Source of the DNA: a virus
Virus record (IMG/VR): IMGVR_UViG_3300037189_009318
Coordinates: 1 to 22,932 of that record
Length of the DNA stretch: 22,932 nt
Direction: 5' to 3' (one strand)
The translations under genes were made by a program, and so were the position numbers. The notes beneath the pieces were generated by a model. The model was not told the DNA's origin, did no database searches, and saw only the letters and a program-made list of their open reading frames with translations. Shown here in pieces: positions 7,422-14,061 of the stretch. How positions within the stretch are numbered: the stretch's first letter is position 1; every line of letters starts with the position of its first letter.

Positions 7422-7682
7422 ATGCTAAGAACTAGAAATTTAACAGTAAATGGAACCCCAGCATTATTGACAATTGTTGATGAAGTAGATGGGCCAAATA
7501 CAATATCAATTCAAAATACAGATTCTACAAATCCAGTTTATTTAGGCGGATCATCTGTAACAACATCATCATATGGAATTAAACTTGCAGCGGGACAAAT
7601 ATTTAGTGCAGATTTAAGTGCTTATGATAAACTTTATGCTATTGGTTCTGGAACAGTTTCTGTTCTAATTTTGGAGAGATAA
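7422..7682 (+). CDS. Small virion structural protein (putative)
   Basis: 86 residues, ATG after AAGGAG. Wholly beta-like composition: TPALLTIVDEV, NTISIQNTDSTNPVYLGG, then YGIKLAAGQIFSADLSAYDKL and AIGSGTVSVLIL. This strand pattern is typical of small phage head or tail decoration proteins encoded beside fibre genes (recollection of family shape). Its stop overlaps the ATG of the collagen-like fibre gene (TAATG), so the two are made together. Confidence 0.6.
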   Translation: MLRTRNLTVNGTPALLTIVDEVDGPNTISIQNTDSTNPVYLGGSSVTTSSYGIKLAAGQIFSADLSAYDKLYAIGSGTVSVLILER

Positions 7683-8569
7683 TGCCATTTAATATTACCC
7701 CAGAGCGTGGACCATCAGGTCAATCATTTACATTAAAAGGTAACTACGCAAACTTAGCAGCATTTAATGCTGGCGCAGGTGCATCTGCAGGAACCCCAGG
7801 AGATTGTTGGTTATTAGAATCAGACGGATCTTTAATGGTTTATTCAACACTAGAAGGTTGGATAGATGCAGGAGACATTATTGGTCCACAAGGTATTCAG
7901 GGTCCACAAGGTATTCAGGGCCCACAAGGTGCTGCTGGAACAAACGGAACTAATGGAACTAATGGAACATCCCCAAACTTACAATCGGTAGCAGAAAATA
8001 TTGTTCCAGATACAACAAATACTAGAACTCTAGGTACATTGACAAAACGTTGGGCAGATGTTTATCTAGGGCCTAATACCATTAATGTAATTGATCAAAC
8101 CTTATTAACAAATGCAACAATTGGCATAAATAATGGAGCATTTTTTATTAATGGTATTGCACAAGCACAGTTGCCTAATATTAAGGTTACTAACTTAACT
8201 TTTGCCGATAACCACACTCAAAAACACTCCTCAGATATTCTTCTCATTAGTCACCAAGATGGTAATCAGACACCATTTGAAACTGTTGATCTAACAAAAC
8301 AAATTTTGGTAATGAGTGACGGAACATGGAAACTGCCAGATGGTGCAGAAGGACAGATTATGTATTTTGTTCAAGGAAACGGCGGGAGTGCTGAAGATTC
8401 ATATCTTAATGTTGCACACTTAAAATATAATAACAATGGACTGGCAACACAAATGAATAATGGTGTATGGTCTCCATTTAATTATGAATCTGGATATCCA
8501 CGAAGCCCGATGTGCACAGCAATATTTACTGATGGATATTGGTCATTTAGTAATGGAAGAAAACGATAG
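7682..8569 (+). CDS. Collagen-like tail fibre protein
   Basis: 295 residues. The N-terminal domain (1-65) has FTLKGNYANLAAFNAGAGAS, GTPGDCWLLESDGSLMVYS and GWIDAGDIIGPQG, a particle-binding pattern common in phage fibres. A collagen-like stretch follows at about residues 66-95, with GPQGIQ repeats and GTNGTNGTNG. Then comes SVAENIVPDTTNTRTLGTLT with KRWADVYLGP, a motif common in fibre shafts. The C-terminal domain (about 180-295, SSDILLISHQDG...YWSFSNGRKR) may be a trimerising or receptor-binding tip. The frame ends at TAG 8567, but the following 60 bases look coding in another frame. Confidence 0.75.
   Translation: MPFNITPERGPSGQSFTLKGNYANLAAFNAGAGASAGTPGDCWLLESDGSLMVYSTLEGWIDAGDIIGPQGIQGPQGIQGPQGAAGTNGTNGTNGTSPNLQSVAENIVPDTTNTRTLGTLTKRWADVYLGPNTINVIDQTLLTNATIGINNGAFFINGIAQAQLPNIKVTNLTFADNHTQKHSSDILLISHQDGNQTPFETVDLTKQILVMSDGTWKLPDGAEGQIMYFVQGNGGSAEDSYLNVAHLKYNNNGLATQMNNGVWSPFNYESGYPRSPMCTAIFTDGYWSFSNGRKR
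7880..7933 (+). repeat. 18-bp in-frame repeats encoding GPQGIQ
   Basis: Two copies and a partial third copy of GGTCCACAAGGTATTCAG (third: GGCCCACAAGGTGCT) encode the collagen-like segment. A GGAACTAAT unit repeats immediately after (7949-7967). Confidence 0.8.
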
Positions 8570-8627
8570 AATTAACTCAGCTGGTGGAACAGACTACTAC
8601 ATTCTTGCCACATTTACTAATACATAA
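8553..8627 (+). pseudogene. Possible frameshifted end of the fibre protein
   Basis: Overlapping the last codons of the fibre gene in another frame, an open stretch reads MEENDRINSAGGTDYYILAT then FTNT and stop. It looks like a natural fibre terminus, while the annotated frame stops earlier in an A-rich GGAAGAAAACG. It could be a real one-base indel, programmed slippage or a sequencing error. Alternatively it is a chance ORF, as there is no ribosome site. Confidence 0.3.
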
Positions 8628-8671
8628 TTTATTTTATAATAACGATAATATATTTAAGGTATAATTAAACT

Positions 8672-8821
8672 ATGAGCCCAAGACACGTATCTAAACAAAT
8701 GTTTAGCCCATACTTTCAATCAGAGCATTACAAGAAAGAAAGCCCTGAACATATCCAACAAGAAAAAATTGAAAAATTTATTCAAAAATTATTGTTCTGG
8801 AAAAAATCACCTAAAGACTAA
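8672..8821 (+). CDS. 49-residue basic peptide, probably leaderless
   Basis: Highly charged and basic (RHVSKQMF ... EHIQQEKIEKFIQKLLFWKK), probably one amphipathic helix. TATAAT ends exactly six bases before ATG at 8672 and there is no ribosome site, so leaderless expression is likely. Its 3' end overlaps the convergent gene at 8807 by 15 bases. No family recognised. Confidence 0.55.
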   Translation: MSPRHVSKQMFSPYFQSEHYKKESPEHIQQEKIEKFIQKLLFWKKSPKD

Positions 8822-9307
8822 AAATTTTCTTTTAGGATATGGTTTAATTCCCTCAGATTCTATATCTGGCATATCTAAATAGGCTTTAAAATAAACTTCT
8901 TTTATATTACATAATTCTTCTAATTTATCAAAATGAGAATGATTATGAGCATCTCTGGAGTATTCTATGACGGCTATTTTAGATCTTTTAAATAACTCTA
9001 TAAAAGCATCCCATTGTTCTTGTCCACCTTCTATAGCCAATCCTAAACAAGATAATGAAAAATTAATTGGGTCTACTTCTTTTAAAAATGTTTTAACATC
9101 CTTATTATATCCACCTTCAAAAGTATAAAGGGGATCTATAGATATTAACTTACCATTAACCTTAAGTGGAACTTTATATGTTCCTAGATCTACTACTAAA
9201 GGTTCATCTACTAGAAAGTATTCAGCCATTCTTTGACGGATGGTATATGGTTCTTTATTTAAATACTCCCAAAGCGGTTCATCACCTTTAATATATTGTT
9301 CTTCCAT
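8807..9307 (-). CDS. Hypothetical protein, possibly Rossmann-like
   Basis: 166 residues. ATG at 9307 has no ribosome site but has TAGAAT six bases before it (leaderless pattern). VVDLGTYKVPLKVNGKLISIDP (about 38-59) and KIAVIEYSRDAHNHSHFDKL (about 111-130) are suggestive of alternating strands and helices, as in a degenerate nucleotide-binding or methyltransferase fold. The glycine motif of true methyltransferases is absent, so no enzyme activity is claimed. Acidic, with a basic C-terminus (KPYPKRKFLVFR). Confidence 0.6.
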   Translation of the reverse strand: MEEQYIKGDEPLWEYLNKEPYTIRQRMAEYFLVDEPLVVDLGTYKVPLKVNGKLISIDPLYTFEGGYNKDVKTFLKEVDPINFSLSCLGLAIEGGQEQWDAFIELFKRSKIAVIEYSRDAHNHSHFDKLEELCNIKEVYFKAYLDMPDIESEGIKPYPKRKFLVFR

Positions 9308-9490
9308 GATCCCATTCTACTAAATAAGTGCAATTGCGTAAAATTGCAGTGCGTCGAAAGAGAGACATCCATACCCAACCCACCATCTATGCATAGAAAA
9401 CTCCCAAAAGGGCCTTAGAAGGCCAATATGGGCTATTCTAGAAAAAGTGGGTTACTTGAAACTTACACGTATAAATACTATACTAGGGTT

Positions 9491-9838
9491 ATGTCGAATA
9501 AGAAGAATAAATTAATATATATACTGGTAGGTTTAATATTAGCTGAAGGTATGGTTATTTTATTCTTAAATGACGATTTGCAGTATCAGAGAAAAAATTC
9601 TCTGCAATCCGCCCAATATTGTATTAAATACACTAGCGATATTATTATGAATGGATCTATAGAGTTAGTTAATGAAAGATCAAATCATAAGGCCGATGTA
9701 GATCAAGCAAATAAAAACATTGAATTTTTAGTAGATGAATATAATAAATTATCTACAAAATATAATAAGATAAATAGAGATGCAAAGTCTAAAGCTAAAG
9801 AATTACTTTACTATTCATTTTCTATAGCTAAATCCTAG
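9491..9838 (+). CDS. Single-pass membrane protein with coiled-coil tail, probably leaderless
   Basis: The ATG at 9491 (MSNKKNK) is preferred over an upstream ATG at 9428, because TATACT ends six bases before 9491 and no ribosome site serves either. The product is 115 residues: a short basic N-terminus, one transmembrane helix (about 8-28, IYILVGLILAEGMVILFL), then a helical, charged extracytoplasmic region (QYQRKNSLQSAQ ... KADVDQANKNIEFLVDEYNK) likely to form a coiled coil. The topology recalls i-spanins or membrane-anchored phage proteins, but a Gram-positive-like host makes spanin function doubtful. Function unknown. Confidence 0.55.
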   Translation: MSNKKNKLIYILVGLILAEGMVILFLNDDLQYQRKNSLQSAQYCIKYTSDIIMNGSIELVNERSNHKADVDQANKNIEFLVDEYNKLSTKYNKINRDAKSKAKELLYYSFSIAKS

Positions 9839-9862
9839 TCAACTAGAATATATATAGAGTAT

Positions 9863-10495
9863 TTATGCAGCTAACGCTTTCTCTATGTCTGAGCATATGG
9901 TTATATATTTTTGATCTGCTCTATCGGCATTTGGACTATCAGTTAATCCCATCATGTAATTTTCGTAATTTTGATTTAATAAAGATCCATTAGAGTAGTA
10001 CTTAATTAAGTTTCCTTCTTTATCAATTAAATACTTTTCAAAATTTCCAAACATATATTTAACGCTAGAGTATTCTGATTTTTCCATTTGATTAAAAATT
10101 TCTTGATAAATCTCATGCACAGGTTTTTCTCCATGCTTTGATGCCAGTCCAGGAATTATTTCGTCTGGAGTAGGGTTAGAACTAACTAATTCAGAAAAGC
10201 CATATGTAACATTATATAAGTTTTCGGCAAAAGTTTTTGCACCTTTAGCATTTTCAGTTCCATGTACATGCTCTCCATATGTTAGGTTTATACCACAATA
10301 ATCATTTGTAGGGATTGCTAGTACTTCAAATCCTTTATCTTTATATTTTCTGTATAGTGTTTCAACTACAGAAAATTGTGGAGCATTTCCGCAATCTCCA
10401 GTAACATTTATAATTAAAGTTACTTTACCTTTGTATTTAGATAATAGGTCTTCTTGACCATCCCAGGATTTTAATGGAATATCGTATATTGACAT
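9863..10495 (-). CDS. Glutathione peroxidase-like (thiol peroxidase) protein
   Basis: 210 residues with the thioredoxin-fold peroxidase core: LIINVTGDCGNAPQF (27-41) places the peroxidatic Cys35 as in GPx families, followed by LYRKYKDKGFEVLAIPTNDY (47-66) and the late motif GNFEKYLIDKEGN (150-162). Departures from the usual catalytic set: the NQF motif is NDY (64-66), and the Trp of the WNF motif is Gly150. It would detoxify peroxides during infection, if active. A possible resolving Cys67 follows. ATG has TGATATAAT six bases upstream and no ribosome site (leaderless). Peroxidase cargo in a phage genome is unusual; it is likely host-derived. Confidence 0.8.
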   Translation of the reverse strand: MSIYDIPLKSWDGQEDLLSKYKGKVTLIINVTGDCGNAPQFSVVETLYRKYKDKGFEVLAIPTNDYCGINLTYGEHVHGTENAKGAKTFAENLYNVTYGFSELVSSNPTPDEIIPGLASKHGEKPVHEIYQEIFNQMEKSEYSSVKYMFGNFEKYLIDKEGNLIKYYSNGSLLNQNYENYMMGLTDSPNADRADQKYITICSDIEKALAA

Positions 10496-10507
10496 AGTAT
10501 AATTATA

Positions 10508-10651
10508 TCACTTTTTTGTTAAGTCCCTATTTAAGGAACATACTTCATTTAGTTGACTTAAATACTGTATATACTCAATATTACATTTTATGCACAGTAA
10601 TTCATTATTTGATTTTTCAAAAATATGGTCTGATACATGACAAAATTGCAT
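10508..10651 (-). CDS. 47-residue Cys-containing small protein
   Basis: Begins with ATG at 10651, eight bases after GGAG and one base after the TAA of the gene upstream, so translation is coupled. MQFCHVSDHIFEKS and LLCIKCNIEYIQYLSQ give Cys at 4, 20, 23 and a late Cys38: a possible small zinc ribbon followed by a helix. The promoter of the peroxidase gene lies at its 3' end. Function unknown. Confidence 0.5.
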   Translation of the reverse strand: MQFCHVSDHIFEKSNNELLCIKCNIEYIQYLSQLNEVCSLNRDLTKK

Positions 10652-10652
10652 A

Positions 10653-10844
10653 TTAAATACTCCACCATACAACTGGAGGGTTAGGACCTACAACTATCTT
10701 ATGTGCTTCATGGGACCTATTAACATGTTCCCAATCTATTTTATTATTCTCTGGTATGGGTCTAAGATCAAAGTCCCAAATTCTTACTTCCCCGTTTTTT
10801 TCAATTTTCTCTGATGAGTTCTGATCCTGTGACAATTTGAACAT
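10653..10844 (-). CDS. Hypothetical protein overlapping HNH gene
   Basis: 63 residues from ATG at 10844 (an in-frame ATG at 10856 is also possible); both lie inside the HNH gene, which ends at 10784. The C-terminal half (EVRIWDFDLRPIPENNKIDW, then HKIVVGPNPPVVWWSI) is protein-like and Trp/Pro-rich. No ribosome site is obvious at either start, so initiation depends on coupling to the HNH gene. No family recognised. A frameshift within an originally longer HNH-fusion gene is an alternative. Confidence 0.45.
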   Translation of the reverse strand: MFKLSQDQNSSEKIEKNGEVRIWDFDLRPIPENNKIDWEHVNRSHEAHKIVVGPNPPVVWWSI

Positions 10845-11068
10845 ACTATTTCGCATTTAGCTATTTCCTCATCTATTTTCTTTTTTGATAATGTTGGAAT
10901 CAATTCCATTACATTTTTTTGTTTACGTCCTCTGACGTGATCGAAGTCCATTACATAATAAGGATAACTTATTTTACAATCCATACAAGGAGTCTTGGAT
11001 TTTAATTCCTGAATATATTTAGACAAGTATGCCTTTTGTTTAGAAATACTAGTCTTTTCAGACTTCAT
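10784..11068 (-). CDS. HNH endonuclease
   Basis: 94 residues with a zinc-binding frame and HNH motif: Cys28-x2-Cys31, DFDH (41-44) with the catalytic His44, and CSNCHRIRT (76-84) with Cys76, Cys79 and His80. It probably nicks or cuts DNA; free-standing phage HNH proteins may be homing endonucleases or packaging-associated. The gene is leaderless in appearance: TATAAT ends six bases before ATG. The overlap with the next gene is 61 bases. Confidence 0.8.
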   Translation of the reverse strand: MKSEKTSISKQKAYLSKYIQELKSKTPCMDCKISYPYYVMDFDHVRGRKQKNVMELIPTLSKKKIDEEIAKCEIVCSNCHRIRTHQRKLKKTGK

Positions 11069-11266
11069 GTCTTTATTATATATTATATATTTTTTTAAGT
11101 TATATCTGGGTATTTAGATTTTTAGGAAAGCCCCCCTACCCCCCAAATTTAAAAAATCTTTTTGGAAAGATAGAGAGGAATTTACATCTGGTACATTTGA
11201 GTCCCTAGTGTAAGCCCCCACAAACCGTGATTAGTATAACATTAAATAAAATTTTCTGTCAACTAG
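11069..11266. other. Intergenic region without a recognisable gene
   Basis: AT-rich, with a C-rich tract CCCCCCTACCCCCC (11132-11145). Leaderless -10 elements for the HNH gene sit at its left edge. I see no ORF or convincing hairpin. Confidence 0.6.
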
Positions 11267-11338
11267 TAGCCCCAACGGGAATCGAACCCGTCTTACCAGA
11301 TTGAAAATCTGGCGTCCTAACCGATAGACGATAGGGCC
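11267..11338 (-). tRNA. tRNA-Glu (anticodon UUC)
   Basis: A 72-nt cloverleaf on the minus strand: acceptor GGCCCTA/TGGGGCT (two G-U pairs), anticodon stem CCAGA/TCTGG with loop TTTTCAA, T arm ACGGG-TTCGATT-CCCGT, discriminator A, no encoded CCA. It follows the glycosyltransferase gene by about 10 bases and could be processed from its transcript. Confidence 0.92.
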
Positions 11339-11348
11339 AATTATTTAA

Positions 11349-11975
11349 TTATGGTTTAAATGAACTACCATGAAGAACTCCATCAAAAATAAATGCAGCA
11401 TCTTCTCTATATATAGATTCTAACCCAAAAGTAATATTTGGCATTATTCTTTCTATTCTTTCTTTAATTTGAGCATCATTTAAATAATCATAATCGCTAT
11501 TTAATACTTTTAAATATTTATCCAATACAGATTTTAAAAAATCTGAATTTTTTGGTGCAATAAAATTTGCATTGTTGCAACCCATTCCTAAATGATTTTT
11601 ATCTCTTGTACAAATAATAGTATATGGTTTTTTTAAAGAATTTGCATTAAATATTGCTTTATCTAAACATTGATCTAATGCTGGAACAGAATCCATATCG
11701 GCATAAGATCCACCAAATTGCCAAACTACAGCTACACGCCAAAGATTAGATTGCCAAGATTTTTTTAAATTATCATAACGATCTAAAGATAAATTATTTT
11801 TTAAAAATCCATTTTCAATTAAAAAATTTTTTCTTTGCTCCCCATTAAAATATCTATGATCCCAACCTAAATTTTTGTTTTTCCAAAAATTAATATTATT
11901 AATAAATCTTTGTGGCAAATCTTCAAAATTTTCATCATTTGTTTGCCATATTACTTTATTTATTGGAATATTCAA
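11349..11975 (-). CDS. Glycosyltransferase with DXD motif (GT32-like)
   Basis: 208 residues. The core LWRVAVVWQFGGSYADMDSV (about 78-97) is the sugar-nucleotide-binding DXD motif (Asp-Met-Asp) of the Gly_transf_sug/OCH1-like family, preceded by the N-terminal strand IPINKVIWQTND. A metal-dependent transfer from a nucleotide sugar is expected; the acceptor is unknown. It starts at TTG, whose sequence TTGA overlaps the TGA stop of the upstream 30-residue membrane peptide, so translation is by re-initiation. There is no independent ribosome site. Confidence 0.8.
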   Translation of the reverse strand: MNIPINKVIWQTNDENFEDLPQRFINNINFWKNKNLGWDHRYFNGEQRKNFLIENGFLKNNLSLDRYDNLKKSWQSNLWRVAVVWQFGGSYADMDSVPALDQCLDKAIFNANSLKKPYTIICTRDKNHLGMGCNNANFIAPKNSDFLKSVLDKYLKVLNSDYDYLNDAQIKERIERIMPNITFGLESIYREDAAFIFDGVLHGSSFKP

Positions 11976-12064
11976 GATGCTATAACAATGGAAAGAATTA
12001 CTAAAGCCATAATAAATACACCAATTGTAAATAATCCTTTAGGTGTCATTTTATTGGGTTCCAT
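11972..12064 (-). CDS. 30-residue membrane peptide, coupled to glycosyltransferase
   Basis: The ATG at 12064 follows a strong AAGGAGG. The peptide MEPNKMTPKGLFTIG ... VIASstop has one hydrophobic helix (VFIMALVILSIVIA). Its TGA shares bases with the TTG start of the GT32-like gene (TTGA), so its translation drives that of the enzyme. It could be a leader peptide or a small membrane anchor. Confidence 0.6.
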   Translation of the reverse strand: MEPNKMTPKGLFTIGVFIMALVILSIVIAS

Positions 12065-12084
12065 ATCTACCTCCTTGTAATATG

Positions 12085-12157
12085 CTGGTCCACCAGGGCT
12101 CGAACCTGGGACATCAGAGTTAACAGCTCTGCGCTCTGCCAACTGAGCTATGGACCA
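12085..12157 (-). tRNA. tRNA-Asn (anticodon GUU)
   Basis: 73 nt: acceptor TGGTCCA/TGGACCA fully paired, D arm GCTCAGTTGGCAGAGC, anticodon stem CAGAG/CTCTG with loop CTGTTAA, T arm CCAGG-TTCGAGC-CCTGG, discriminator G, no encoded CCA. It is upstream of, and probably cotranscribed with, the peptide and glycosyltransferase genes. Confidence 0.93.
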
Positions 12158-12194
12158 ATCTATATTAGTATACTATATTTGATACAATGTGTAT

Positions 12195-13019
12195 ATGAAT
12201 ATTGAAAAATTAGATGAAAATTGTTATTACTATACAGATTTAATTAATGAAGAAAACGCACAATATATTTTATCAATATTAAATAAACCTGAAAATTGGG
12301 TAAAAATATATGATACTGGTAAAATATATAACCCAGACCGAGATCCAGAAATAAGAGCAAATCAAAGTGGAATGGTAGCTTATAGAAAAGAATTTAGTAA
12401 ACAAACTCATCCTAAAGTAAATGAAATTATAAGCAAAGCATTTGCTGAAGCATCAATTCACTACTCTAATGATAAGCATATAGATGCTCAAAAGCCATTT
12501 GATGAATTTAGTCATATTGACAAGCATTGCCCAGGAACTGTTTACATAACACATATAGACACTGTTCCTGTTAATTTAAAAAGCTATTCGGTATTAATGT
12601 ATTTAAATGATGACTACGAGGGCGGAGAATTATCTTTTAGTTTACCAAGTGCTGATAAAAGAATAGAAGTAATAAATGGTAATCTTACAGAAGGTCCAAA
12701 TGGCCTGTACCCACCAGACCATGAAAAAAATAAAGATCTTATTACATTTTGGTTAAAACCAAAACCTTTTAGTGTAATTATATTTCCACCATTAAAACCG
12801 CATATATATCCACACACAGCTCATGAAATAAGAAGTGGAGAAAAATATATGATTAAAGGACACTGGCAAGTAGAAGAAGGTAAATCTGATCAATTTGTAA
12901 ATAATCCATATGTAAATAATGATGGATCAATGCTTACAGAAGAACAAGTAAAAAGAGTTAATCCAGGAGCAAAAATAAATGGCATAGTCCCAGATCAATA
13001 CAAAAAGTTTTATATATAA
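12195..13019 (+). CDS. Second 2-oxoglutarate/Fe(II)-dependent oxygenase (P4H-like)
   Basis: 274 residues from ATG 12195; TGATACAAT ends six bases before it with no ribosome site, so it is probably leaderless (a GTG six bases upstream is less likely). Metal ligands: His120-x-Asp122 (YITHIDTV) and His207, with Lys217 ten residues on as the 2-oxoglutarate anchor (HTAHEIRSGEKYMI). LMYLNDDYEGGELSFSLP is the characteristic double-stranded beta-helix core of prolyl-4-hydroxylase-like proteins. The substrate is unknown. Only about 25-residue blocks resemble the oxygenase at 6423, so the two are not recent duplicates. Confidence 0.8.
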   Translation: MNIEKLDENCYYYTDLINEENAQYILSILNKPENWVKIYDTGKIYNPDRDPEIRANQSGMVAYRKEFSKQTHPKVNEIISKAFAEASIHYSNDKHIDAQKPFDEFSHIDKHCPGTVYITHIDTVPVNLKSYSVLMYLNDDYEGGELSFSLPSADKRIEVINGNLTEGPNGLYPPDHEKNKDLITFWLKPKPFSVIIFPPLKPHIYPHTAHEIRSGEKYMIKGHWQVEEGKSDQFVNNPYVNNDGSMLTEEQVKRVNPGAKINGIVPDQYKKFYI

Positions 13020-13049
13020 AAATAAAAGTGCATCGGCGGAATTAAGAGA

Positions 13050-13733
13050 CTATCTTATACCCAATATCCCATATATCTCATTTATAAACATATTATAGAC
13101 GCCTACTCTATATTTAGGATGTAATCCATCTACTACATCATCTGGATGAAATCCTTTTACGGTATCTAGTATAGTAAATTTATCTAATCCAGCTGCTTCA
13201 TATATTTGTTGTTGAGTAATAGTAGAACCTAGACCAAATTCTAACGAATACTTCTGAAGAGCTTCGCAAAACTCTTTATTTTGTTTTTCTCTGGTTTCAT
13301 AGTCGAATCCTTCATGTCCCTCCCCTTTTCTAATCATATCTTCTACAAATTGAGGATGTGGTTCTATTATTTTAATTTTAGAATTTGGAAATGCCTTTAT
13401 TAAAGAGTTTAGATAGCTAATAACTACTTTTTCAGAATTTTTGTATTTAGGTAAATTATATTTTATATCTATATACCCAGCCCAAGCTAATATTAATCCA
13501 TCATCTTTTATATCATTAAAATGTAATACACTTGGCCAATCTTCTAAGTCTCCATACTCTATATTAGAAGCCTTTGTATTATTTCTTTTTAATTCTTCTA
13601 TATCAAAGGCTATATCCCAAGCATTTAATCCAGCCTTGCCCCAAATTTTTAAATCAATATCTTTACTATTAAAATCATGATGTTGATAAATTCTAGTTGT
13701 ATGACAATCACCAATTAAATATACATTATGCAT
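13050..13733 (-). CDS. SGNH/GDSL hydrolase-like protein with Cys in nucleophile position
   Basis: 227 residues. The N-terminal VYLIGDCHTTRIY (4-16) matches the SGNH block I (GDSxxT), but the Ser nucleophile is Cys10. The C-terminal DGLHPKYRV (202-210) gives the block V Asp202 and His205 at the usual Asp-x2-His spacing. GK-x-G (32-35) could supply block II Gly. The family includes esterases and carbohydrate deacetylases. Cys could act as nucleophile or mark a non-catalytic homologue. Leaderless: TATAAT ends six bases before ATG. It diverges from the early region, whose regulatory region it borders. Confidence 0.65.
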   Translation of the reverse strand: MHNVYLIGDCHTTRIYQHHDFNSKDIDLKIWGKAGLNAWDIAFDIEELKRNNTKASNIEYGDLEDWPSVLHFNDIKDDGLILAWAGYIDIKYNLPKYKNSEKVVISYLNSLIKAFPNSKIKIIEPHPQFVEDMIRKGEGHEGFDYETREKQNKEFCEALQKYSLEFGLGSTITQQQIYEAAGLDKFTILDTVKGFHPDDVVDGLHPKYRVGVYNMFINEIYGILGIR

Positions 13734-13758
13734 ACCCCTATTATATAATATATATATT

Positions 13759-13770
13759 CTAGTCGACTAG
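13759..13770. promoter_or_regulatory. 12-bp palindrome CTAGTCGACTAG
   Basis: A perfect palindrome just upstream of the leaderless promoter of the SGNH-like gene. Related sites occur at 9835-9846 (CTAGTCAACTAG) and 4987-4998 (CTAGTTGACTGG). It may be an operator. Confidence 0.4.
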
Positions 13771-13860
13771 TATTTCAGATTTCACAAAATGTTAATATAT
13801 TTTTATTTTGTATGATACACCATTTTGAAATGTCCGATTTATCCCTTTAGAGCGACCATA

Positions 13861-13876
13861 TGTGGTGCATATCACA
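13861..13876. promoter_or_regulatory. CRP-like operator (9 of 10)
   Basis: TGTGG-TGCATA-TCACA, one mismatch from the CRP/GlxR consensus. Centre about 95 bases before the predicted start of transcription of the first early promoter. Confidence 0.5.
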
Positions 13877-13986
13877 CGATTTTCCAAAAAAAGTTTTCAA
13901 AATGTCCGACATGTCCGATTTGCGACTTGAAAAATGTCGGTGCTTGCGTATAAGATTATAGTATAAATTAAATAAAGAATTAGAGC

Positions 13987-14028
13987 GTGAGCCTAGCAAA
14001 TAATCCGAAAGGTGAGCCTAGCGAATAA
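13987..14028 (+). repeat. 17-bp direct repeat in early leader
   Basis: GTGAGCCTAGCAAATAA and GTGAGCCTAGCGAATAA, 16 of 17 identical, period 25, separated by TCCGAAAG. The pair is enclosed by GAGCG (13983-13987) and CGCTC (14030-14034), so the leader RNA may fold. Confidence 0.75.
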
Positions 14029-14061
14029 CCGCTCAACATATATCAACGAAAGGATATAAAT

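Larger units (their letters stand above)
13734..14061. promoter_or_regulatory. Divergent early regulatory region
   Basis: 328 bases with no convincing ORF. It holds TGTCCGA at 13831, 13903 and 13912; a CRP-like site TGTGG-N6-TCACA (13861-13876); an early-type box TGTCGGT (13935) with TAAGAT exactly 16 bases on; a leader with two 17-base repeats (13987-14003, 14012-14028) and flanking GAGCG/CGCTC; and the conserved CAACGAAAGGA before ATG 14062. Confidence 0.65.

Noticed and set aside
11132-11145. C-rich run as origin or pausing signal
   Set aside because: A single short tract without further repeats; nothing to support a role.
13050-13733. Typical esterase annotation
   Set aside because: The nucleophile Ser is Cys, so activity is not asserted; only fold-level similarity is reported.
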